This document shows, piece by piece, positions 40,830 to 52,851 of a stretch of DNA of 64,000 bases (positions within the stretch are counted from its first letter, which is position 1; every line of letters begins with the position of its first letter). The notes under the pieces were generated by a model. It did not search any database, had not been told where the DNA came from, and saw nothing but the letters and a program-made list of their open reading frames with translations. Location: the NCBI GenBank assembly GCA_029959085.1, contig JARWIR010000016.1, forward strand, positions 20,035,499 through 20,099,498, written 5' to 3'. This DNA is from Nemophila menziesii (lineage: Eukaryota > Streptophyta > Magnoliopsida > Boraginales > Hydrophyllaceae). The translations under genes were made by a program, and so were the position numbers.

Positions 40830-41108
40830 GCTCAAAAATCTTTGATATTAGGTTGTACATAACATTCGGGAAGCTGATATGAATAATGATCAATGAAAAT
40901 TGCAGACGGCTTTCAATACATTAACTTAGTGAGCCCTAGAGGGTTGAATAGATAGCTTACGTACCTATGGTTACATTGGTGGATCTCAATGCTTCACAAA
41001 TAAGTCCAATAACAATAAAGAAATCTTAAACATAGACACCAACAAAGTTATTATAAATTGAGGTATTTGCCAAGAAATTATACATCATCATCTTCACTGA
41101 GAATCAAT
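40830..41108 (+). promoter_or_regulatory. Promoter region of arabinogalactan peptide copy 3
   Basis: Collinear with the upstream regions of copies 2, 4 and 5. TATAAATT lies at 41052-41059, 57 bp before the ATG. A short AACATAGACACCAACAAAG stretch directly before the TATA element is also conserved. Confidence 0.65.
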
Positions 41109-41345
41109 ATGGCTGGTTATAGAAACATTCTACTTTCCATCATGGCCATGACAGTCATATATTTCTCGGCAGTTGGCGCACAAGACATCGCATTAGCACC
41201 TTCACCCATTACGGCAAATGGTGTTGGTGGCAACGCATTGGCACCATCACCTATAGGTGTCACCGGTGCTGCTTTTGCATTGCCTATTTCTGGTGCTTTT
41301 ATTTGTTCTTCTCTTTTGATTACGATGTTTTTCACTTTCTTCTAG
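41109..41345 (+). CDS. Arabinogalactan peptide, array copy 3
   Basis: 78 residues; same design as copy 2: a signal peptide ending SAVGAQ, two APSP motifs, and a hydrophobic C-terminal GPI signal. Differences from copy 2 include Gly5 to Arg, Ile to Val and Ala to Gly in the signal peptide, and an end in FFTFF. The core between the APSP motifs is unchanged. I start at the ATG in AATATGGCTGG, matching copies 2 and 4. An in-frame upstream start would add 17 residues ahead of the signal peptide and is unlikely. AATAAA is at 41459-41464. The coding sequence is identical to copy 4. Confidence 0.88.
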   Translation: MAGYRNILLSIMAMTVIYFSAVGAQDIALAPSPITANGVGGNALAPSPIGVTGAAFALPISGAFICSSLLITMFFTFF

Positions 41346-41611
41346 TAAATCGAAATCATTTTGAGTTTTTTATTGATGAAGATGATGATCCTTGTGAGAG
41401 TTTTTGTTGTGTGTAATTATTTTAAGTGGCATTCCACTGTATCGTTGGTGATTTGATAAATAAATTGATCTTCTATTCATTTTCTTTGGAAAATATAATT
41501 TCTTTTATTGATCTGGCTATATTTATATAGAGGTGCAATATTGGTTTCCTTATCAGTATTTTTGTTGTATATTCGAGATTATAAAGTTATCCATTCATGA
41601 TATGTTACAAT

Positions 41612-43751
41612 TAAGCCTGGCTATCGGTCCGTTCCGGACCGGTTCGAACCGGTTCTTAATGGACCTGGGCCTTATCGGTCCGGCCCGGCTTACCGGTGCC
41701 ACCATTACCGGTCCAGTTCTGTTCGGTTCTCGATTCCTAAAAGGAGGGATCCGAACCGTTAAAAGGAACCGGTTCCACTAGGTCCGATCCGGTTCCAACC
41801 ATATTGAGCCTATTAATCATTTGATAAAATTGATAAGAAATAAACCGGTAACTAACTAGTAATATTACGAACATCAAACATACCACAATCCAAAAGAAAA
41901 ATGCAATCTCAAAGGCATTTTGGAAGAGAATAATATGTATTAATAATAAGACAATACGAGGGCGATGAAACCAAAAGTGATCATCGGAAGGTTGTAACGT
42001 CAATTCACCCTCTACAGCCACATGTTTCTCTGCAACTTCATGAGCTAGCTGAGAAATCACATGCTCCAGATTAGTACCCACAGCAAGTAAAAGAATAAAA
42101 AAAATGAAAGCTATCCAAAAATATGTATGTCACCCCTCAGATTTAGAAACAAAGAGACCACTACATATATCCACAAATACCAACTATAACCAAATAATTA
42201 GCATAGTCATTAAATAAAATTAAATATAAAGTAGAGTCAAAGCTAGAAAAGGAAGTATGACTTGCCTTATCCCAACAACTTTTTTAAAGTCATCTTCGAA
42301 AGTACGAGTCATGTATCTGTGGAAGTTAAACTTTGTGTTTCCCGCAATATGTGTCTGAAGTATCAAACATAGTTCAATTAGTTAACCAGGAATTTAACGA
42401 CATATATCAAAGGCTTACCATGACGAAACCATAACGGAGTGCCATATAATCTTCTTTTGTCAAAGATCCGTAGAATCGCTTAAAAAAGGAATGCTGAAAT
42501 CACACAAAATAATGAAATTCAAGTTACTATTATGTCCAAGGAAAACATTTATAGTTAAGAAGTGACTTACCAGCCAACCCTTTATGGATGAACTTTTACC
42601 CAAACTATTATGCCCAGTTCCTAACGGTCAAATTTATCAAATGATCTTTACTGTTTTTGAAGTGACTAGAATCAACCCATTTAATACAATTTCAGAATTT
42701 CGAAATCATCCCCTACTTTAATTCACAAATCAGAAAACTAAAACCCCATTTACATTTTCAAAACTTAGACATACAACTTGGCAGTTTCATGTTACAATTC
42801 AAGAATTCTAAACTTAAACACAATTTAGAAATGCATTGTCATCACCAAAACCGCCCAAGTTGTATAGTTTATCCAAAAAAGGAAAATCAAAATCGTGTAG
42901 AGACTAAAATGTAAAAAATCAAATTTCAAATCATCATTTCAGAAATTCCTTTATATCCAAATCCAAACTTTATGAAAGATAAGGGTCAATTTGTCATCAA
43001 AGATTGTATATATAAAAGTATATCATCATTTTTGTTTAAAAATGGGATGATTTCAACTATTTCCATCAATAAAACCCACAATTTCAACTACTTGATCTTA
43101 GAAATCTTAACGAAATCTTCCAATTCGTAAATTTTGATTTCAAATGGACCAAAAAAGCAAATTCAAGTATTATATTCATTAAAAATTTGTGAAATATATT
43201 TCTCAAGATACACAGGGACTAAACTTGCAAATTTCAAATTTCAGTTCAACAAATTTAGACAATTTCACCAAAAACAGTACCAATCTAGCACAAACCTTAA
43301 AGAATTCCCAAAAATTATTCAAAACCCATGATTTTCTTTACAAAACCGAGTATCAAAGGTACCAAATTGTTTTCCAAATTGCCACGTATACTTTTAAAGA
43401 TACACATGGACTAATCTGGCAATTTTCAAAAATCAATTCAACAAATATAGACAACTTCACCAAAAACAGTGCCACTCTAGCATTTTACCAAAAAATTATC
43501 AAAACCCAATGATTTTCTTTACATAACCGAGTATCAAAGGAACCAGAATTGCAAAAAATACATCACATATACTTTCCATAATACACAGGGACTAAACATG
43601 CAATTTTCAAAATTCAATTGCAGAAAATCCAAAATCAAACACATGGGTTCAAAGCCATCTACTTACCATAGTAGATGAATACATAAACCATCAACAGTAA
43701 ATTGCATCTTCATCATTGGAGCACCAATTACAACATGCCAATAAGAATAAT
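41612..43751. mobile_element. hAT-like element carrying MLO exons, left part (unit 1)
   Basis: It begins TAAGCCTGGCTATCGG with GC-rich subterminal CCGGTTC/GAACCGG repeats (41635-41800), and it is cut at the duplication junction so that the right end is missing. It is preceded by GTTACAAT, the likely 8-bp duplication. The complete version is at 48024-50741. Confidence 0.75.
41884..42606 (-). pseudogene. MLO-like gene fragment, four exons (unit 1)
   Basis: MLO proteins are plant seven-helix membrane proteins, some of which act as powdery mildew susceptibility factors. Four consecutive exons can be read on the minus strand: SLGKSSSIKGWL (42571-42606), HSFFKRFYGSLTKEDYMAL... (42419-42493), THIAGNTKFNFHRYMTRTFE then DDFKKVVGI (42266-42354), and a long exon with HVISQLAHEVAEKHVAVEG and DDHFWFHRPRIVLLL (41884-42183). 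Introns are kept, so genomic DNA was captured, not cDNA. The long exon has a one-base loss before GWHTYFW, and in this copy that Trp codon is a stop (TGA). The N- and C-terminal parts of MLO are missing. Confidence 0.85.
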
Positions 43752-44562
43752 CAAAGTAAATAAGTTATTTCTTATACAAACGTAAATTGTAGGGAATTGA
43801 TCAGAAGAATAAGCAGCTAATAGCCTTAGGTTTCGAAGGCTTTGCAAACAAAATCGAAGTAAAAATAGTAAAACTGGACGGAATAATCCTATCAATCCCT
43901 CGACATACATGCATAACCCCACCAGGTCAAGGTTTTTTACCTCGCGAAACAGCACATCATCATCTCCAACACATTATACCTTTAATTAGTTTTACAATAG
44001 AGATTGGACAAATCTCATCTTAGTTATACAATAGAGATGGGACAAATCTCGTCTCAGGAAAGAAGATGAGACAAATTCATCTCAATCTTAAAATTAGAGA
44101 TGAGACAAAATCTCATTTAAAATAAATCAAAAATAAAAAAAAATCAAAAAAATCATTAACGTAAATATTAATTTGTATCATCTTAAAATGTATTTTTTTG
44201 ATTTTTTTGTTTTTTTAAAATTACTTATGACGATTTAAAAATATCTTAGACGTGCGGGTGCGATGAAATTAGTAGTAGGTGGATTGTCACATTTATGATA
44301 ATGTTTGATTTAAATTGAAATAAATATATGATCAAAGACAACAACTATAATAAAGATATTATAGTAATCTTTTCATCTAAATTATTGTGTAATCTAAATG
44401 AGAAATTGGTTTGTTATTTTAATTTAAGAGGGCAATGATCCAAAATAATTTAGACATTAAAATATATTATATTTGAAATATTTAAATTATTTTTAAAAAT
44501 TTGTTAAATAACTAACTGAATTAATAAATGAGTCAATTATAGATTAATGCCTATTAAAAATC

Positions 44563-45384
44563 TTATTTAAAAAAATGCCTAGAATAAGATACTTTATAAA
44601 AAAATGCCCCATCCCAAACTACCCTTATAATTAACAATTAATAAAAAGAAAAAAACAAAACAAAAACTAATAAACACACGCGCGCGTCCGTGAATTTTTT
44701 TTAAAATCGTCGTAAAAAATTTTAAAAAAATCAAAAAAATGAAAAATTTATATATTTTGATGAAGCAAATTAATATTTACATCTATGATTTTTTCGGGGA
44801 TTTTTGAATTTTTTTATTTTTTTATTTTTTTTGAATTTTTAAATTCGCAGACACGGAAATTCCATGTTTTAATGAAATAAGGAATTTGTTTTCCGCAGAC
44901 ACGAAATTCACTGTTTAAAACATGGAATTTCGTTTCTGCGGAAAAAAAAATCAAAAAAAATCAAGGAACTCAAAAAAATTTTAAAAAATAAAAAAAAAAT
45001 CATAGACGTAAATATTAATTTGCTTTATCCAAAAATGCAAATTTTTTAATTTTCTGATTTTTTTTGAATTAGTTATGACGATTTTAAAAAAAATTCACGG
45101 ACGCGCGCGTGTAATGATATTAGTAGTAGATGGCGGTGGTGGTGATGGAGGTGGTGATGGTTGTGATGGCTGTAGTGGTGGTGGTGGTTGTGATGGTGGA
45201 GGTGGTGATGGTTGTGGTGGTGGTGGTAGAAGTACCCTATTATTTGTTTAATATTTAAAAATAAAATAATATATTTAATAATAAGGATTGTATAGGTATA
45301 AAAGATATAAAGGAGATATTTTTTATAAATAATTGTTCTATTAGGCATTTATCTCTAAATAAAAAAATTAAAGGCTTAAAAAAA
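44563..45384. repeat. Foldback element FB3, second copy
   Basis: Tandem-duplicate of 38140-38963. The microsatellite arm is about 9 bp shorter, and several GGT triplets are GAT. Confidence 0.75.
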
Positions 45385-47031
45385 GGGGAAATGCCCAATT
45401 AAATCATAGATCACATTGTCTATGCCCAAATGTTGATAGGTGATTGATTCTTCCCAAATAAATTAGGTTGTTTCCCATTTAAATCAAATTTCTGTTATAC
45501 AATTACATTGGTACCCTTCTAGTCAAAGTCTTCATTTAGTTGTCAAAGTCAGCATTTTTTATTAATTTCTCTCAGCCGCCTGTCTTAAATACCCATTTCC
45601 TTCATTAATTCTAAACCCATTTACTTACAATAAAGATCTTCCACATTAATATATACCTTCCTTCATTAATTCATCACTAATAACTGCATTAATTTCCAAT
45701 TGAAGAAGATTCACTCCATTAATACGATCGAGATTCACTCCATTAATATACTTGTTCGTCGCAGAGGAGATTTCTTCTTCAATTTTTTGTTTTTTATTCT
45801 GTAATTTCATTCGCTATCTTCAATTCTCCAGGTTCGTTATTCTCTATCTTCAGTTTTTCTGTTCTTCAATGTTTTTTCAATTCATAAATTTTACGAATTG
45901 CTAGGGTCCTGTGTTAGTTGATGTTAGTTTTTGCATATTTTAATATATTTAGCTGTTTGATTGGACATTTTATGTGTTTTTTGCTTTATTCATGTTTGAT
46001 TCTTACCTGCTCTGTAATTTTTTGATCATGATTGTTTATTCATGTTTGATTCTTACCTGCGCTGCAACTTTTTGATCATGATTGTTTATTCATGTTTGAT
46101 TCTTACCTGCGCTGCAATTTTTTTACTATGATTGTTTATTCATGATTTGCGCTGCAATTTTTTTTTTAATTTTTTGATTCTTACCTCAGTTTCTAGATTG
46201 ATATGCGAGTTCCTTCTCTAGGTTTAGTGTTACTTAGTTTCAATCCTTTAATGTTTTCTTCAGTTTATAGATGGGTCGAATTTGTGTTTCAGTTTATTCA
46301 TAGATGGGATTATTGCTTTATTCGTGTTTTTGTGTGTTATTGTTTCCAGGTTTTGTATTATGGCATCAAATGCTATTGTTGAATTTAAATATGGTGATCA
46401 ACTTGCTCTGTATCCCTTTGACTTTTTCGATTCATTCCAGTCGATCAAGGATTATGTTATAGGCCGGTGGGACAAACCAGATATGGGACAAATCCCATCT
46501 TAAATTTTGTACCTCGCGAAACAGCACATCACCATCGCCAACACATTATACCTTTAATTAGTTTTATAATAGAGATGGGACAAATCCCATCTTAGTTAAA
46601 CAATAGAGATGAGACAAATCCCATTTCAGTATTAGAATGAAGATGAGACAAATTCATCATAATCTTAAAATTAGAGATGGGACAAAATCCATTTAAAAAA
46701 AATCGAAAAATAAAAAAATTCAAAAATTCAAAAAAAAAATCAAAAAAATCATGGACGTAGATATTATTTTGCCTCATCTAAAAATGTATTTTTTTAATTT
46801 TTTAGAATTAGTTATGATGATTTTAAAAAAATATCCCGGACGCATGCGTACGATGAAATTAGTAGTAGGTGGATTTTCACATCTATGATAATGTTTGATT
46901 TAAATGGGAATGTATATTTGGTCAAAGACAACAACTATGGTAGGGGTATTATTGTAATCTTTTCATTTAAATTAAGGTGTAATCTAAACGGGAAGTTGGT
47001 TTGTTGTTTTGATTTAAGAGGGAATTAACCT
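45385..47031. mobile_element. Mutator-like element M2, second copy
   Basis: Duplicate of 38974-40619, with the same ends and cargo. It arose by the tandem duplication and not by transposition, because its flanks are duplicated too. Confidence 0.6.
45591..46503 (+). pseudogene. Captured host gene 5' end, second copy
   Basis: Identical in its open frame to 39180-40092: ATG at 46360, end at 46501-46503. The source gene is unknown. Confidence 0.5.
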
Positions 47032-47239
47032 TTAAAAAAATTAGAGACTTAATTAAAGAGACATTTATCTCTAATTACCCCTTAATAAAATATCCAAATA
47101 TAAATTTTAAAATTGTATAGTCTAAAAATAAAACACTATAAAAATGTTGCACAAAAATGATTTTAGCCATTCGTAATGTCCTATTTTTTTCTTTTCTTTT
47201 TTACTTGTTCAAGAAAAAATAATGTCCTATTTTTGGTAT

Positions 47240-47520
47240 CTGCTCAAAAATCTTTGATATTAGGTTGTACATAACATTCGGGAAGCTGATATGAATAATG
47301 ATCAATGAAAATTGCAGACGGCTTTCAATACATTAACTTAGTGAGCCCTAGAGGGTTGAATAGATAGCTTACGTACCTATGGTTACATTGGTGGATCTCA
47401 ATGCTTCACAAATAAGTCCAATAACAATAAAGAAATCTTAAACATAGACACCAACAAAGTTATTTTAAATTGAGGTATTTGCCAAGAAATTATACATCAT
47501 CATCTTCACTGAGAATCAAT
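47240..47520 (+). promoter_or_regulatory. Promoter region of copy 4, altered TATA element
   Basis: Collinear with 40830-41108, but the TATA element reads TTTAAATT at 47464-47471 where copies 2, 3 and 5 have TATAAATT. The change is a single A to T at 47465. Confidence 0.65.
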
Positions 47521-47757
47521 ATGGCTGGTTATAGAAACATTCTACTTTCCATCATGGCCATGACAGTCATATATTTCTCGGCAGTTGGCGCACAAGACAT
47601 CGCATTAGCACCTTCACCCATTACGGCAAATGGTGTTGGTGGCAACGCATTGGCACCATCACCTATAGGTGTCACCGGTGCTGCTTTTGCATTGCCTATT
47701 TCTGGTGCTTTTATTTGTTCTTCTCTTTTGATTACGATGTTTTTCACTTTCTTCTAG
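47521..47757 (+). CDS. Arabinogalactan peptide, array copy 4
   Basis: 78 residues, same protein as copy 3: signal peptide, two APSP motifs and a C-terminal GPI signal. It was made by the recent 6.4-kb tandem duplication, so it has had little time to diverge. The start is the ATG at 47521 in the same AATATGGCTGG setting. AATAAA is at 47871-47876. Its TATA element carries the substitution noted above, so expression may differ from copy 3. Confidence 0.87.
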   Translation: MAGYRNILLSIMAMTVIYFSAVGAQDIALAPSPITANGVGGNALAPSPIGVTGAAFALPISGAFICSSLLITMFFTFF

Positions 47758-48023
47758 TAAATCGAAATCATTTTGAGTTTTTTATTGATGAAGATGATGA
47801 TCCTTGTGAGAGTTTTTGTTGTGTGTAATTATTTTAAGTGGCATTCCACTGTATCGTTGGTGATTTGATAAATAAATTGATCTTCTATTCATTTTCTTTG
47901 GAAAATATAATTTCTTTTATTGATCTGGCTATATTTATATAGAGGTGCAATATTGGTTTCCTTATCAGTATTTTTGTTGTATATTCGAGATTATAAAGTT
48001 ATCCATTCATGATATGTTACAAT

Positions 48024-50741
48024 TAAGCCTGGCTATCGGTCCGTTCCGGACCGGTTCGAACCGGTTCTTAATGGACCTGGGCCTTATCGGTCCGGCCCGG
48101 CTTACCGGTGCCACCATTACCGGTCCAGTTCTGTTCGGTTCTCGATTCCTAAAAGGAGGGATCTGAACCGTTAAAAGGAACCGGTTCCACTAGGTCCGAT
48201 CCGGTTCCAACCATATTGAGCCTATTAATCATTTGATAAAATTGATAAGAAATAAACCGGTAACTAACTAGTAATATTACGAACATCAAACATACCACAA
48301 TCCAAAAGAAAAATGCAATCTCAAAGGCATTTTGGAAGAGAATAATATGTATTAATAATAAGACAATACGAGGGCGATGAAACCAAAAGTGATCATCGGA
48401 AGGTTGTAACGTCAATTCACCCTCTACAGCCACATGTTTCTCTGCAACTTCATGAGCTAGCTGAGAAATCACATGCTCCAGATTAGTACCCACAGCAAGT
48501 AAAAGAATAAAAAAAATGAAAGCTATCCAAAAATATGTATGCCACCCCTCAGATTTAGAAACAAAGAGACCACTACATATATCCACAAATACCAACTATA
48601 ACCAAATAATTAGCATAGTCATTAAATAAAATTAAATATAAAGTAGAGTCAAAGCTAGAAAAGGAAGTATGACTTGCCTTATCCCAACAACTTTTTTAAA
48701 GTCATCTTCGAAAGTACGAGTCATGTATCTGTGGAAGTTAAACTTTGTGTTTCCCGCAATATGTGTCTGAAGTATCAAACATAGTTCAATTAGTTAACCA
48801 GGAATTTAACGACATATATCAAAGGCTTACCATGACGAAACCATAACGGAGTGCCATATAATCTTCTTTTGTCAAAGATCCGTAGAATCTCTTAAAAAGG
48901 GAATGCTGAAATCACACAAAATAATGAAATTCAAGTTACTATTATGTCCAAGGAAAACATTTATAGTTAAGAAGTGACTTACCAGCCAACCCTTTATGGA
49001 TGAACTTTTACCCAAACTATTATGCCCAGTTCCTAACGGTCAAATTTATCAAATGATCTTTACTGTTTTTGAAGTGACTAGAATCAACCCATTTAATACA
49101 ATTTCAGAATTTCGAAATCATCCCCTACTTTAATTCACAAATCAGAAAACTAAAACCCCATTTACATTTTCAAAACTTAGACATACAACTTGGCAGTTTC
49201 ATGTTACAATTCAAGAATTCTAAACTTAAACACAATTTAGAAATGCATTGTCATCACCAAAACCGCCCAAGTTGTATAGTTTATCCAAAAAAGGAAAATC
49301 AAAATCGTGTAGAGACTAAAATGTAAAAAAACAAATTTCAAATCATCATTTCAGAAATTCCTTTATATCCAAATCCAAACTTTATGAAAGATAAGGGTCA
49401 ATTTGTCATCAAAGATTGTATATATAAAAGTATATCTTCATTTTTGTTTAAAAATGGGATGATTTCAACTATTTCCATCAATAAAACCCACAATTTCAAC
49501 TACTTGATCTTAGAAATCTTAACGAAATCTTCCAATTCGTAAATTTTGATTTCAAATGGACCAAAAAAGCAAATTCAAGTATTATATTCATTAAAAATTT
49601 GTGAAATATATTTCTCAAGATACACAGGGACTAAACTTGCAAATTTCAAATTTCAGTTCAACAAATTTAGACAATTTCACCAAAAACAGTACCAATCTAG
49701 CACAAACCTTAAAGAATTCCCAAAAATTATTCAAAACCCATGATTTTCTTTACAAAACCGAGTATCAAAGGTACCAAATTGTTTTCCAAATTGCCACGTA
49801 TACTTTTAAAGATACACATGGACTAATCTGGCAATTTTCAAAAATCAATTCAACAAATGTAGACAACTTCACCAAAAACAGTGCCACTCTAGCATTTTAC
49901 CAAAAAATTATCAAAACCCAATGATTTTCTTTACATAACCGAGTATCAAAGGAACCAGAATTGCAAAAAATACATCACATATACTTTCCATAATACACAG
50001 GGACTAAACATGCAATTTTCAAAATTCAATTGCAGAAAATCCAAAATCAAACACATGGGTTCAAAGCCATCTACTTGCCATAGTAGATGAATACATAAAC
50101 CATCAACAGTAAATTGCATCTTCATCATTGGAGCACCAATTACAACATATGCCAATAAGAATAATCAAACAATTCATTACAAAAAATAGATAAAAAAAAT
50201 TATAGAAGTGAAAATTGAAGATTATAGAGGAATTAGACAAACCACGTGGTAGAATTCGACAAACCGCCATCGACCACCACCATATCTCGGCGTTTTCCGA
50301 ACCCAAAAACCCACCACATCATTCGACTCTATCAAGACAATATCACAATATCAAACCACCAAACCTTAATCGAGCTATACCAGATTAATCATACCACTAG
50401 TATCTCAGAAGGAAATTGAATGGGGGAGGTGGTTTTGGTGAGATGATTGTACGCGTGAGAGAGATTGGGGTGTAATGAATGGGGTGGGTTGGTTTGGGTT
50501 CGAAAAAAGGGAGTGAAATGAATGGGGTGGGTGGGTTGGGTTTAATGTTTACTGATGTAATATAAAAAATTATTAACGGCTCGGACCGGTTCCAAACATG
50601 AGTTTTTTTTCTAAAGAACCGAGCCGCTTGCAATACTAAAGGTTCGGAGTAGTTCTGGACCGCCTTCCACCTCCGGTTCGGTCCGGTTCCGGAACCGGCC
50701 GGTACGGTGGACCGGGAAACCAGGTACGATAGCCAGGTTGA
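48024..50741. mobile_element. Complete hAT-like element with captured MLO exons
   Basis: 2,718 bp with ends TAAGCCTGGCTATCG and, inverted, TCAACCTGGCTATCG. The flanking 8-mers GTTACAAT (48016-48023) and GTTAGAGT (50742-50749) agree at 6 of 8 bases. Copy 1 of the array keeps an uninterrupted CATGTTAG site near 492. Subterminal regions at both ends are rich in GGTTC/GAACC and CCGG words. No transposase gene. Cargo: MLO exons (48296-49018) plus about 1.7 kb of AT-rich DNA without a recognised gene. A hAT origin is inferred from the 8-bp spacing and end structure; the inner TIR motif CCTGGCTATCG is solid. Confidence 0.7.
48296..49018 (-). pseudogene. MLO-like gene fragment, four exons (unit 2)
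   Basis: Exons on the minus strand: 48983-49018 (SLGKSSSIKGWL), 48831-48905 (HSLFKRFYGSLTKEDYMAL and RYGFVM), 48678-48766 (THIAGN..DDFKKVVGI) and 48296-48595 (WYLWIYVVV, then after a one-base loss GWHTYFWIAF, LEHVISQLAHEVAEKHVAVE, DDHFWFHRPRIVLLL, FQNAFEIAFFFW). Splice borders are readable. The donor after KKVVGI is AG/GCAAGT, a GC-type donor, and rejoining gives GISWYLW as in the family. The frameshift and the missing ends make it non-functional as MLO. It lies tail-to-tail with copy 4 of the peptide gene, and the long frame 48149-48595 is part of it. Confidence 0.87.
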
Positions 50742-51941
<1,200 letters not shown>

Positions 51942-51944
51942 CGT

Positions 51945-52851
51945 AGAAGAATACTACATCAAGAAAGGTAGCTTTTGGTCTTGAACCTTCTCTAGTAAGA
52001 GCTATCAGATTTACTTGCTAGTGAACATGATATCTTGAATTATTCAGCTTTTGTGTGAACCAAGACAATAGAACTTACATAGTATACTTTCAAACATTAT
52101 TTGGTTCTCACGATTTTCCATTTACGGCATGGATAAATCCTAATATTTCATGAATAACCGTTAGAGATTTCGCCTTTAAAAATTCTTGTAGGGCGGCCCT
52201 ACCCATGTTATTCATATAGGTGGTCTCTTATCGAGAGTATTCTGCATTACTCATCTTATGTTATAGAAGATACAAGAACCATTACAAGTTTAACGTATCC
52301 TTCACTTTTACCGGTAGCACCGTTTAATTTTGTCCTATGAATGGTTTGGGCAGTTCTCCCCATAATGTGTCACACCAAGTTAAAGTTTCATGATTCAATT
52401 TTCCCTTTGAACCTAAATTGTGGGATGTCCACTCTGCTAGTTCCCATCATGGAAACTCATCTTTCGTAGGCTTAAGACCCATTCCCCTTGACAACACTCG
52501 TACTTTCTCTCTTTATAGACCTTTGGTCAGTGGATCCGCTATGTTATCCTTGAATCAAACGTAATCAATTGTGATAACTCCATTTGAGAGCAATTGTCTA
52601 ACAGTATTGTGTGTACGACTTCTGTGTCTAGACTAACCGTTATATATCTCGTTTAGTGCCCTACCAATGGCACTCTTATTATCGCAATGTATGCAGAGAG
52701 CTGACACAGGCTTTGGCCGATTAGGAATATCCTCTAAAAATTTCAAAGCCACTCGGCTTCCTCGGTAGCTTTGTCTAAAGCTATAAACTCAGATTCCATA
52801 ATGGATCTGGCTATGCACGTTTGCTTAGTGGATTTTCAAGACACGGCTTCT
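51945..52851 (-). pseudogene. Copia E: RNase H end and 3' LTR part
   Basis: On the minus strand, 52440-52851 reads a Copia RNase H with several stops: RSIMESEFIALDKATEEAEW, CIHCDNKSAIGRA, RHNTVRQLLSNGVITIDYV, NIADPLTKGL and SRGMGLKP at the end. The DNA to its left (51945-52435) is probably its 3' non-coding end and LTR. The element is cut at 52851 by element U, and no other part of it was found on the far side of U. It is from a different Copia lineage than A and B. Confidence 0.75.

Larger units (their letters stand above)
37329..43751. repeat. 6.4-kb tandem duplication, unit 1
   Basis: Bases 37329-43751 recur as 43752-50169, offset 6,423 at the start and 6,412 further in because of small indels. 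I counted only about 20 differences by eye. The unit runs from inside M1 through FB3, M2 and the peptide gene into the hAT-like element with MLO exons. The 5-bp word TCAAA is shared by the left edge (37328), the junction (43751) and the right edge (50165). It is the only visible homology at the breakpoints. Confidence 0.95.
43752..50169. repeat. 6.4-kb tandem duplication, unit 2
   Basis: Second copy of 37329-43751. Differences seen include loss of AAC near 44873, contraction of the TGGTGG microsatellite (45127-45230), a T for A in the TATA element (47465), and Trp in place of a stop in the MLO exon (48541). Unit 2 alone is joined to the right end of the hAT-like element, so it keeps the original right flank. 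Confidence 0.95.

Noticed and set aside
43134..43512. Asn/Thr/Lys-rich frames in the hAT-like element (also 49546-49924)
   Set aside because: A-rich composition, overlapping frames, internal direct repeats; no domain.
41884..49018. Functional MLO gene
   Set aside because: Only four middle exons, a frameshift before GWHTYFW, an extra stop in unit 1, and enclosure by transposon ends.
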